A program made the position numbers and the translations under genes. Shown in pieces: positions 36,912 to 47,733 of a stretch of DNA of 64,000 nucleotides (position 1 is its first letter; every line of letters begins with the position of its first letter). Below the pieces are notes generated by a model. It was not told the origin of the DNA, ran no database searches, and saw only the letters and a list, made by a program, of their open reading frames with translations. Source of the DNA: Owenia fusiformis (lineage: Eukaryota > Annelida > Polychaeta > Sabellida > Oweniidae); assembly GCA_903813345.2 (NCBI GenBank), contig CAIIXF020000011.1, forward strand, positions 21,805,754-21,869,753, in the 5' to 3' direction.

Positions 36912-39900
36912 TTATTTGCACATTAGAAGCATAAAAGGATACATTTCTAGGTAGGATGGTACACAGACTGTCTCCTTCTTAAATTCCACAGGGCTGCTAA
37001 GCTTCTGCAGTTGTTCTTCATACATTTTCAATGCATCCTTCATCAGAAAACTGTTGCCCTAGAGACACATTTAAAACAAACATAAAGCATATCCATTATC
37101 AGATAACTGTACGTTTCTTTGGAAACACAGATAACTGCTTCCTTGGAAATACATTTAAAACAAACATATTTGATGCATAACTCATCAGATAACTGTTGTC
37201 TTGGAAAAATATTTATTTATAAACAAACATTTTCAGTGTATCCTATATTAGATGCATTGCCATGGAGACACACAAAGTGTGACCTTTCGGAAATAAATTT
37301 GTTCATCTTCCTATTTCAACGTCAATGGTCGTATATACACTATACAGGGTGTCTATTAGGTCTCTACAATTTCAATACAAAGTCTGTGTAAAGTGCAGAG
37401 ACTTTATGGAAACCCTGTACGTTGTATATTTTTTATACCTGAGTGAAGTATTTGCCCTGTGGTGACAGGACCTCCATTGACAGGTCCAGTATACGCCGTA
37501 AGAAGTCCCAGAGCTCTCCTAAAAAGATATAATCAACATACATGTACACTGACCTTGTGGAAGATCTCTATTAGCCAATATCAAATGAGTTGAAGATTCA
37601 TTCTAACTGTTAATGTCTAGAATTGTATTATTAAATTCCATTCCAAATTTTGAATGGTGTAGAATTACCTAAATGGAGTAATACATGTACAATGTATGGG
37701 CATCCAATGTCATTTGTATCATTTTCATTTGAGTTACATATCTCACACAGACACTATAGGGCATATACGTGTGGTAGGATAATGTAACTTGATATACTAA
37801 GGTAGAAACAGCAGTAGTATCACTCTAGTAATCAATTCTCTGGTGTACTAGTTAGTATAAGCTGGATCCTGTCGCTGCAGGCTGGGATTGAACCCAGGAC
37901 CTTGGCATCGGGAGTCCAGTGTGCAAACCTTTACACCACACAAACGAAGACATCAAATGTGTGATTTAATAATTGGAGGTACATGTACTCAGATATGCCA
38001 AAGTTCACTTACCAGTTGGCTCTGTTGTACAAGGAACTGCCGTGAGATCATTGATGACGTAATCAAACACCCTGCCCTTCTCTGAATACTGCTTCAATAC
38101 TGGGATACAATCTTCAATCAAGACCTATATCACAATACAAACAAGGCATTAACATGCAAAATGTCACCACCTGCCATTTGTTACAGATGCCAAACAAGCT
38201 AAACTCTGAACACCATCCACAAATAAGTTGGAGACTATAACAATATAATGTCACCTACTTGTGGGGGTGACATGAGTATGTAAGAAATGAAAGCGAGAAG
38301 TCGTGGGTTCAATCCCCAAAGGAGTGGACTGACTTTTTCACATCAGCCCTTCGCACAAGATTTCATTCTGTATTTTCATTATCAACTCATTAACTAGAGT
38401 TCTGGGAAACATGTTGATGTTATAAACTGTGCTCAGTCAAAGTGATTAAATGCAGACTTGCCAACCTAAAATGAAAAATTTTCGGAAGATTTAAAAAAAA
38501 TTGCGGTACTTTTACGGGATTTTTTTTCAAAATTTGGTAGTTTTTGCTGGAAACTGGAGTTTTTGCGGTAGGTTCTGAAAAACGGGAGTTTTTACGGTAG
38601 GTTTTGAAAAAACTGGAGTTTTTACTGTACATTCTGAAAAGACGGGAGTTTTTACAGTAGATTTCTGAAAAGACGGGAGTTTTTACGGTAGATTTCGGAA
38701 AAAACGGGAGTTTATACGGTAGATTTTGAAAAAACTGGAGTTTTTACGGTAGATTTCTGAAAAAACTGGAGTTTTTACTTTAGATTTTGAAAAAACGGGA
38801 GTTTTAGCGGTAGATATTTAAAAAATACGGGATTTTTACGGTAGATTTCTGAATAAACAGGAGTTTTTATGGTACATTCTGAAAACACGGGAGTTTTTAC
38901 GGTAGATTTCTGAAAAAACTGGAGTTTTTACGGTAGATTTTGAAAAAACTGGAGTTTTTACGGTAGATTTCTGAAAAAACTGGAGTTTTTACTTTAGATT
39001 TTGAAAAAACTGGAGTTTTTACGGTAGATTTGAAAGAACGGGAGTTTTTACGGTAGATTTCGGAAAAACAGGAGTTCTTATGGTAGGTTTCTGAAAAAAC
39101 GGGTGATTTTACGGTAGATTTTGAAAAAAACGTGAGTTTTTACGGTAGATTTCTGAAAAAACTGGACTTTATACGGTCGATTTTGGAAAAACGGGAGTTT
39201 TTACAGTATAAAATCCAGCGATTTAATTGGTTGAAATTATTATGACGCATGCGCAGTTAATAAATTAATTAGAACTTATAATCTAAGATAGATGTCACTT
39301 ACGTTCATTATTTCACCCATAATGCGCCTTATATTGCGGGAATATTTTGTTTAGCACCATATAAAAACAAAATGTATTCTCCCGACAGAAGTATGACAGA
39401 ATATGAACTGGCCCCCGTTTGTGGACATTTGGTGTGCAAACTTATACCGAACTGATCGCAGAAAAGCAATTTGAATCATGGGAATGAAGTACTTTTAAGT
39501 TATTTATGAAAGTATCGATAGTGAACCATGGGAGCCAATCCTTCTTGGAGTAAAAGAAAGAAGCGTACCTGCAATAATCAAGGTCACAAATTTGTAAAAT
39601 TCCTTTTAAATACGGTAGATTTCGACAGCAAAAAACGGAGATTTTACGGGAGTTATACCAAGAATACGGGAGATTTTACGGGAGTTATACCAAGAATACG
39701 GGAGATTTTACGGAAGTTATACCAGAATACGGGAGATTTTACGGGAGATTTCAGCAAAAATACGGGAGATTTTACGGCCATATTTTTAAAAAAAATTATG
39801 GGAGATTTTAGTAGAAATACAGTATGGGAGTTTACCGGAGTTTTTACAGGAGAAAACGGTATGGGAGTTTGGTATTTTTTACGGAAAACAAAAAATTAAC

Positions 39901-42900
39901 GGGAGATTCCCGTAAAAAAACGGGAGGTTGGCAAGTCTGTTAAATGTCTCTTAAATATATGTTATACATTCATTGAACAAGCCAAAGAGGATAAATTGTA
40001 CTGCAAAGTGATTACATGTAATTTACACAGTTTTGGTGTGTCCTGTTTCAATATTTAAAATTTTTCTAAATCTTCAACCATGGTGGATATCAAAAAAGAA
40101 CAAGTTTTGAACTCAATGATCAAACTGATGAATTGGCGAAACCCTATAGGCAATGTATAGGTTTAGTCAAAGAATTACATCTATTTCCAATTAATTACAA
40201 AGTGTAGATGAAGTAGATTTTGTGAAAGCTAGATCTACTTTATGTATACAGGTATTACCTCATAATTTGGACCTGATAGGCTGTCTAGTGAGTCATAACA
40301 TATTCCACGAAGATGCTTTGGTGCAGCCTTCACAACTAACTCATCTATGTGTCAAAGGTTAAGGAAATTAACCAGAACTTCAAACAGCTGTATTAATACA
40401 GGTTACAAGGAAGTACTAGCATAAGGGCAACTTGGTGCTGTACCCTGTTGAAAATTTGAATATAACATACTAACCAGTTGAAAATCTGTTTACATCCTGC
40501 CAAGAGGGTAAACTATTTATATTTTGACCAAAATGATTAAAATGAGGATTAAGCACATTGTCTAGAAAAAATCCTGGGGAGATCACTGTTATATTTTCAA
40601 GTAGTTTCTGCTCAAAATCCTTACATATAAATTATGAAAGATTGGGAATTTAGAGAATGCAATCATTCAAAAGATCATTTGTAAAGGATATATCCACCAT
40701 TATAACATGTTTGGGTTTCTCCTTTAGTAACTCATGGAGTATACCCCCATCTCCACCTCCAAGGATCAGCACTGTTTTATCGGAGTAGTCTTCACGACCA
40801 TTGCCGGTTATTGCTTGTGTATAAGCCAAATCACTCTCAGCTAAATCTTCAAAGAAAAGCACAAACAACTTTTAGAGGCAAGTCTTATTTTTTAACATTT
40901 GATTGGTTTAATTTATGGTTAGTAAGGGCTGATAGTCAACTAAAATATTATCATTAAATCATCATTAAATTATAACAGAAATGATTTGCAATTTATTTTT
41001 GACATCCCTTATACATAAAAACATACGAGCACAAGCGCACCACCACGCATACAGGTGAAAAGGTAATTTATGTCATTATTAGGATAAGCATGTTGCTGAA
41101 GATAATAGATTTACTTGGGTCATTATCCAGGATAAGCATGTTGCCAAACTGTGTAGAGTGCATTATCTTGATGTTCTGGTAAGGTGAATCAGCCTCATAT
41201 ACACATTCTGTGAAGTCATACTCCACCAGCAGGTTAGCCTGCGTGGGAAAATACACATCAACAGCTGGGTTCCTCTTGATGGGGGGTAATCTTAGTGGAA
41301 GAAAATGTACAAATAGATTGAGAGAGTGAAAAACTAAACAAAATCCAAATGTAATCAAAAGTTTAAATGAAAACAACAATCAAAATTATTTATTCATTGA
41401 TTTGGTAAAATCAGTTGGAGAAAATGGCTTGATGCCCGCTGGTGATGAGACCCCTTCTAGGCACTGTAACAACTCGAAGTTCATGTATGGATTTGTTCCA
41501 ATGTATGTGTGATTGCCACACTGTCATCCCGCTATGTAATTGGGAATGTACAGTCACATACTGAGCAAAAAGGTTTAAAGCCTGCACTTTATGTAAAATA
41601 AGTAATGAAACTTGTGAATATTTTCTTAACAAATAGAATTGATACCTGGTGGATTTGACTGCCTGGATTGTGTCTGATACACTTTTCTGGATTTCATCAA
41701 GTTTCTAGAAAAGACAAAAACTGTAAATAAGATTAAATAGGTTTTTGTACACAGAAAAAGTAATATATACATGCTGGACAACATTGAGAACTACAAAAAT
41801 TCAAATTGTTGGTCGTGGACCAAATTCGATAAAATATCATGAAATACATGATTCCACAAAAAATTAAGTCATATTGAATATGTTGATACTGACAAACAGA
41901 ATTCATATCTCCAGAAGAACCTGTTTATCCCAACACCTCTTTTATATGAACACCTCTCAATGTGAACACTTTTTGGTTTTGGTCTAATTTTATAATCTGC
42001 AATAAATGTTAAAAAAAAAACTTGAAATGTGAACACAGCCAATATGAACACTTTTGGCCAATCTCACTAGATTTCAGAATGGACAGATTCTACTCCTCAA
42101 TGTAAGTGTCAGTTACATTACACAGGGCAAGGTGTCTAAAATGCATTCTTACTTGTTCGGTGAAGATGGGACTGCATTTAGGATTCACTGGGGCCTGGAT
42201 ATCCAATGTCACACCCCCATCTGGATAAAACCTTAAGACAGCATGACTGCAAATAGAAAAATATATATATTGTATGAAATAAAGTACAGTACTGTTCATG
42301 TATTAAAATACAATGTATATGAAAAATACACAGACAGGAACTCTTTTCTAATAATTGAAAGTTTGTTGGAAAATCAAAACGAGAAAATTAAACAGAAAGG
42401 TGGTCAGAGTTGAATCATATGTACATTCTGTAGTGGACTGTACTGTACTGTACTGCACTACACTGCACTGCACTGTATTGTACTGTACTGTACTGTACTG
42501 TACTGTACTGTACTGTACTGTATTGTATTGTACTATACTGTATTGTGCTATACTATATTACTATAATACATATTGTGATTAGAGTTGTTTATACATACTT
42601 CACCTTTGATTGGTTGATGATGTAAATATGTATAGCCGACCATCAACTGGCTCTATTTCTTGACATCTAGTGTATCCATCTCCTACAGTGTCTCCTGCAC
42701 CAGTAGTACAAACAGGCTTTAGTAAACAGTTGGAAATATTTTGTTGGACTGTCTTCAACAACACTAAAACAAATAGTACCAACAATGAATAATATGTTTT
42801 ATTTCAAAGCCTAAAAATAAGCCTCTTCGTTCTTGTGAATTTCTGTCATTTTGATCTATTATGTCATCCTCCCGTGTTTGTTTTGTTGTTGGTAAGGTAA

Positions 42901-45859
42901 CATTAATGAAGAAACAGAAAAAAGCAACAGTGATGTGTGACATTTAGATTATTTGTTTGTTTCTCGAGAGAAATATACACTGAAAAGTAAAGGAACATAC
43001 AGTAGAACCTGTGTAAGTGGAACACCCTCCGTTCTGGCTAAAAGCGTTCCACTTAGGAGGTGTTCCACTTACGGAGGTTTTGGGTTTGCGGGGATTTAAA
43101 AAATGTGCAAGATCAAATATAGGGTTTTTATGTATCACCGGAAATATGATTCTCCGTTCATTGCAGGGCAGCTATATACCATTAACTATCCATTTGTTTT
43201 ATTCATAAAGGTTTCTGACATTCATAATCCTCCGCCAAAAATGTTTTCTGACTTTCTTAATCCTCCTCATTCTGCCAGTCCAAGGCACAAATATTTGGCT
43301 TAATTTGGATTAAGTTTTGAAGACTTGTTCCTACTGCTTATAATTCATTTGTTTTTTAACTGACATTCTTAATCTTACTTATCAAGTTTGAAACAAACAG
43401 CAAGGGGTATTAATTAGAGGTAGCATCACATGTCGATCTCTACAGGAGATTAATCCAATTTGATGAATGATAATCTTATGAAATCCTAATTTGCTAATTA
43501 TCAAATTAATTAGTGGTAGCATCACATCTTTATCTCCACAGGAGGTTAATCCAATTTGCTATATGGTAATCAGTTAAAATCCTAATTTGCCAATTATCAC
43601 GTTATTACCTGTTTTCATACCCAGATACTCACTGCAGGAGGTTAATTCTATTTACATAAGTATCAGTATTGAAATTTATGGAAAATTGACTGTTCCACTT
43701 AGCAGGTTAATTTTTCAATATGGGGTGTTCACTGTTCAAGTTTGGAGGTGTTCCACTTACAGAGGTTCATTTAACATTAAGTCAATGGGTTTTTAAAACG
43801 GGACTTTGAAAAAGTGTTCCACTTGCGAGGTGTTCCACTTACAGAGGTGTTCCACTTAGCAGGTTCTACTGTATATAAATACATGTAGTTCTCTTTGGTT
43901 TGTTTAGTTGCTGATGGGGTAAAATGTAACTGATGTCATAGTTGATATGACTAGTCATATCTTCCATATCTTCGAATAACAATCACATGAAGATTTGATA
44001 TATTTAGTTGCCTTGATGACTTGCATGTACAAAAGCTAATTATACCCCATAAATGTGAGGCTGGTTTGTTTTTCTTTTTTTGACATTTATATCAAAATCT
44101 ACAATGGCCTAAAATTTCAAAAATAAGAAAATATACAAATCAACCCTTTCATTTAGTGGGTAGCTTATAAAGCAGTTGTGTACCTTCATATATGCATAAA
44201 ACCACGGTCATGACAGGCCTTAGAACCATTGCCACAATCATAAGGCTTTAACATTACCACGGTCATAACAGGCCTTGCAATATAATATAGCATTGTCACG
44301 GTCATATCAGGCTTTACATTACCATGGTCTTGCATTTATAATATAGCATTGTCACGGTTATACCAGGCTTTCACGATAACAATACCATGGTCATGGTTGG
44401 ATCCTTGCGAAACTTAGGCATAAGTCTTGCAATAGATAGCATGTGGTTCTTACATGCCACACCCCCTCGACTTATTTCTCTCTGGAGTACCACAGCACTT
44501 TTTCTATCTGGATAGTCCAAGCTTAGTCTAATGAGAGAGCTGCCGTGGCACACATTGGATCTCTCGTGAATGTAATCATCATCATCATCATCAGTTTTAG
44601 GAGTATAAGGCTGGGTGCCTGTGTGTTCCTCCCTTCCAAATGTACTACCATAGATGATAGATATCTATATTTTACATTGTGTCCTCGTGCCCTACTATTT
44701 TTTTCATGGCCTGAGTTCGTCGCTAACATGCTAAATATAAGAGTTAGCTGACGTTTGGGAGTCTGACTTACCTTCTAAAGGTTAGAACCCGAATCTTAAT
44801 GAAACCATATCACCTTTGTTCCGTCAACCATGGAGCATTTGCCACAACATCCAAGAGGTAAATCATGGACCGTGAAAATGAATGATTTCCTTGTAAGTTC
44901 CGGAAGTTTCAATACGAAAAATTACCGAACATATGTGAAAACCGAATATTTGTTTGTTGTTTTCACGATTTACAGGTTCGTTTGTTCTCCAACGTTTTGG
45001 TCTAAATTATAAAGCATCACCAACAGGTCTTACTCTATTAATCCACTAATACAGCAAACGGCTCATATTTCTACGTAGCATTTCGTTCAGACCAATAGTG
45101 GGAGTGCAGATCACGCAGTTTCGTTCGTTGCGTACTTCACTTGAAATTGGTAATTTTAAATATCGGCTACTTCACTTAGCTTGGCGGATGTAGAACATTG
45201 CTTAATATTCTTTTAATTTTCACACCAGACATGCTTGGTTGACACGTCAACAAAGTAAAGTTCAAGGGTCAATGCGTTATTTCGTGATAACTACAACGCC
45301 TTCCCGGAAGTCTACATTGATGAAAAATGAAAAAGTCGGAAAAGCATTTACACTAATTTCTATCAAATGCTGTGTTTATGCATCATCATCGACGCAACAA
45401 AGGTGATATGGTTTCATTCAGATTCGGGCTCTAACCTTTAGAAGGTAAGTTAGACTCCCAAACGTCAGCTAACTCTTATATTTAGCATGTTAGCGACGAA
45501 CTCAGGCCATGAAAAAAATAGTAGATTAACAGTTAGGTCTAACTTACCCAGCCTTACCATATTCTATGGCTAGAGACTCGAGTAAACCTAGCCTTGTAGT
45601 GAGAAATTAGCTACTATAAAAAATGTGTATACATGTGTAAGCTAAAAAAAGAAAAAAAAATAGAAAAATTCAAAACATTGATCTACGAGTTTCCTACAAA
45701 TTGGAGTCAATCAATCATGACTGAGCAAAAGGTAGCTCTCAAATAGGTACTCCGTTAGTTGTTTTCAATGTCTGATCGGTCACTGATTCATTATTTACCT
45801 GGATTTTGTATAATTTCCGATGGAATTTTAAAATCAAATGCATGTGTGTGGGCTGACAT
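36912..45859 (-). CDS. SMS: Spermine synthase
   Basis: Ten exons: 45859-45799, 42763-42604, 42246-42153, 41704-41646, 41290-41115, 40846-40692, 40348-40259, 38124-38013, 37518-37439, 37058-36912. Total 1134 nt, 377 residues (vertebrate SMS is about 366). It transfers an aminopropyl group from decarboxylated S-adenosylmethionine to spermidine. Signatures: [38 protein letters not shown], the nucleotide-binding loop LILGGGDGG (about 211-219), [20 protein letters not shown] (about 287-296), and [15 protein letters not shown] near the end. The NDLTAVP form separates spermine from spermidine synthases. The AdoMetDC-like N-terminal domain (residues 1-110) is diverged but ends in the family [11 protein letters not shown]. 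Exon 1 (20 residues) rests on phase and weak similarity. Nine introns carry several transposons; the one before exon 7 is AT-AC type. Confidence 0.93.
38453..39939. mobile_element. hAT-like non-autonomous element packed with 30 bp tandem repeats, in SMS intron 7
   Basis: Ends CAGACTTGCCAACCT and AGGTTGGCAAGTCTG are exact 15 bp inverses, flanked by a TTAAATG direct repeat (38446-38452 and 39940-39946). The CAG start and 7-8 bp duplication point to hAT. Inside, 38510-39205 is a tandem array of about 30 bp (ACTGGAGTTTTTACGGTAGA, then TTTCTGAAAAA), and 39650-39860 a second array (ACGGGAGATTTTACGGGAG). Between them, 39221-39510 is an inverted copy of the core of the element at 45925. No transposase. 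Confidence 0.85.
40349..40691 (-). other. SMS: U12-type AT-AC intron in spermine synthase
   Basis: No GT donor exists where the protein demands one. Instead, the exon ends GTGGAT and the intron opens with ATATCCTTT, the U12 AT-AC donor consensus. Near its 3' end is TTTCCTTAAC (40358-40367), the U12 branch-site consensus, about 10 nt before a terminal AC. Joining there gives IMVD then IDELVV, which keeps the family MVEID segment exactly in register and phase 0. A U2 reading would lose those residues. Confidence 0.85.
42433..42545. repeat. TGTAC/ACTG pentanucleotide microsatellite
   Basis: Over twenty near-perfect copies of ACTGT with some ATTGT and ACTAT variants, in SMS intron 2. Confidence 0.95.
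42998..43873. repeat. Large member of the GTTCCACTTA family in SMS intron 1
   Basis: Starts TACAGTAGAACCTGTGTAAG and ends AGCAGGTTCTACTGTA, an inverted pair. Near both ends, GTTCCACTTAGCAGG and GTTCCACTTACAGAGG repeat many times in both orientations. The middle has two or three diverged copies of a 110 bp unit (GGTTAATCCAATTTG, CCTAATTTGC) at about 43410-43630. Confidence 0.8.
44190..44400. repeat. Tandem ACCACGGTCATNACAGGCCTT units
   Basis: Four to five imperfect units of about 40-60 bp with CACGGTCATA and AATATAGCATTGTCACGG. Confidence 0.75.
44692..45525. repeat. Long inverted repeat, 136 bp arms around a 563 bp spacer
   Basis: Left arm 44692-44827 and right arm 45391-45525 are near-perfect inverses. 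Shared text includes CTAACATGCTAAATATAAGA and GAAACCATATCACCTTTGTT. The spacer holds an ACCATGG start with a possible donor (MEHLPQHPR then GTAAAT), but I cannot connect it to another exon. The repeat lies in SMS intron 1, near the promoter. Confidence 0.85.
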
Positions 45860-45924
45860 CTTGCAGGTACGGAGTGACGATCTAGACAATAGAGGGCGCC
45901 TCTCATAAACACCTGTCTTGAGAG

Positions 45925-46330
45925 TAGGGGCATTCTGCGCGAGGTTCGGTTTTTACTAGGTTCGGTTTTTCATTAATGAAAGTACTTCATTCCCATGATT
46001 CAAATTGCTTTTCTGCGATCAGTTCGGTTTAAATTTGCACACCAAACGTCCACAAACGGGGGCCAGTTCATAATATGTCATTCTTCTGTCGGGGGAATAC
46101 TTTTTTGTTTGATATGCTAAACAAAAACATTCCCGCAATATAAGGTGCATTATGGGTACGGACTGCTGTGAAATAATGAACGTAAGTGACATCTTTCTTA
46201 GATTATAAGTTCTAACTAAGTTATTAACTGCGCATGCGTTTTTATAATTTGAACCAATTAAATTGCTGAATTTAATGCTCATGCGCGAAAAACCGAACCT
46301 GAAAATGGAACCTCGCGCAGATTGCCCCTA
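45925..46330. mobile_element. TA-flanked MITE upstream of SMS
   Basis: Left TAGGGGCATTCTGCGCGAGG and right inverse TAGGGGCAATCTGCGCGAGG, then a second inverted motif AGGTTCGGTTTTTC on each side. 406 bp with TA target duplication. The core (45960-46270) is homologous, in inverse orientation, to the middle of the element at 38453-39939. It begins 66 bp upstream of the SMS start codon. Confidence 0.85.
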
Positions 46331-46954
46331 GTGTGTCTTGAAATCAACAACAAAAGTAATGAAATGAAGCGTTTGTGACACTTTTAAAGGATTTTGAAAT
46401 AAGGGTAAGCACACTGTTTTACTATTAATAACGATGACAAATTTTTACTCGAGTCTCTAGCTTACAGCCGGAATATAGAGAAGGCTTTGGACCGAAGTAA
46501 ACAAATTTAGACTGTAGATTTACAATTACTAGATCTACTGAGTCTAGTACTGTGCAGATATTTTTCAACTTTTTTTATTTTTTATTTTTAAAAATTCTAC
46601 AATAGACTAGTCTACTGTACATGTACAATGTATTTCTGCTCACAAAGATTCTGTTCCGGAAAAAAGCCTACATAGGCTGCCCGTCAAAGTCAGTTCAACA
46701 TCCATACGCATGGCACCATCTCAATGACATATCTGTCATCTCAGTCCCATTATATCCGTCATCTCAGTGTGTGCCCATTAGCTGGTGTTGTCGTGATTGA
46801 TCAATACATCGCGATGTTTATTGAACCCATCTCAATTATCCAATCAAATACTGAAAATTTGAGTAAATGGCCCCAATCAGGTTGCAGACCGTTCAACTGT
46901 CCCGCTATTTGCAAATTTGTCACGCATTTGCAAGAAAATTTGAAGTCACGCCAG

Positions 46955-47180
46955 TTTTTTTTGCGTGACAGAATATGTCACGCAAACAAATGCCCCAAAA
47001 AATCAACGCATTTTGTTCACACTCTTCACACAGATACCGTACCCTGTATATGTCACACATTTTCCTCGAATTTTTTTTTGCGAGACATATTACAAATGCC
47101 CCAAAAAATGAACGCATTTTGTTCACACTCTTCACACGGATACCGTATATGTCACACATTTTCCTCGAAATAATACGTAC
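46955..47180. repeat. Direct duplication of about 120 bp
   Basis: The block CAAATGCCCCAAAAAATCAACGC through GTCACACATTTTCCTCGAA occurs twice in a row. Nearby 46916-46975 has an inverted GTCACGC pair. No gene. Confidence 0.75.
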
Positions 47181-47392
47181 CTCTTGCAATAGATTTACAT
47201 GTATTCTTTCCCTACCAACACCTATGCTGCCATCTATATTTCCATTTATATAGAAAAAGGTAAATAAATAAAGTGAAAATTTTAGGGAAAATGCAAATGC
47301 TATATATGGAGTTACTTGTTACTTGGAAATGATATTCAGACTGATTTTAAGAAATAATTGATGAGCTGTTATAATTCACTGCGAGACAAATT

Positions 47393-47610
47393 TGTAATGA
47401 CCCGAGGGCACCCCAGGGGAATGTCTAACTAATGAGCAAAGTGTAACAAGCCAGATAAAGAAATTGAAAGAAAGTGTGCTAAATGAGCTATAAAGGGAAT
47501 CGAACCTAGGACCCTTGGATCCAAAGTCTGATGCTCTACCGACTGAGCTATAAAGGCTGAAGCCACTACAGCTGGACTGTAGTAGCAACTTGTTATCAAG
47601 GGTCGTTACA
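47393..47610 (-). mobile_element. tRNA-derived repeat with TGTAAYGACCC terminal inverted repeats, copy 1
   Basis: Read on the minus strand, the element has an A box TAGCTCAGTCGG and a B box GGTTCGATTCC (about 47557-47493), so an RNA polymerase III internal promoter. The anticodon stem does not pair and there is no matching acceptor stem, so it is not a working tRNA. Ends TGTAATGACCC and GGGTCGTTACA are inverses. Confidence 0.8.
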
Positions 47611-47733
47611 CTATCTCCCCCTTTGAAAGGACCACACCCTCGTGGTCAGCCCTGCTTCCCTAGCAGTGACTACCATATACAGAAGGGCGCAAAGGATACA
47701 ACCAATGCTCTGATCCCACATCTGACACCAATG

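Noticed and set aside
38510-39205. CRISPR-like regular array
   Set aside because: Units are contiguous and share no unique spacers; this is a transposon-internal satellite in an animal intron.
44830-44861. Plus-strand first exon MEHLPQHPR with donor GTAAAT
   Set aside because: Lies in the spacer of a long inverted repeat inside SMS intron 1; no second exon could be joined.
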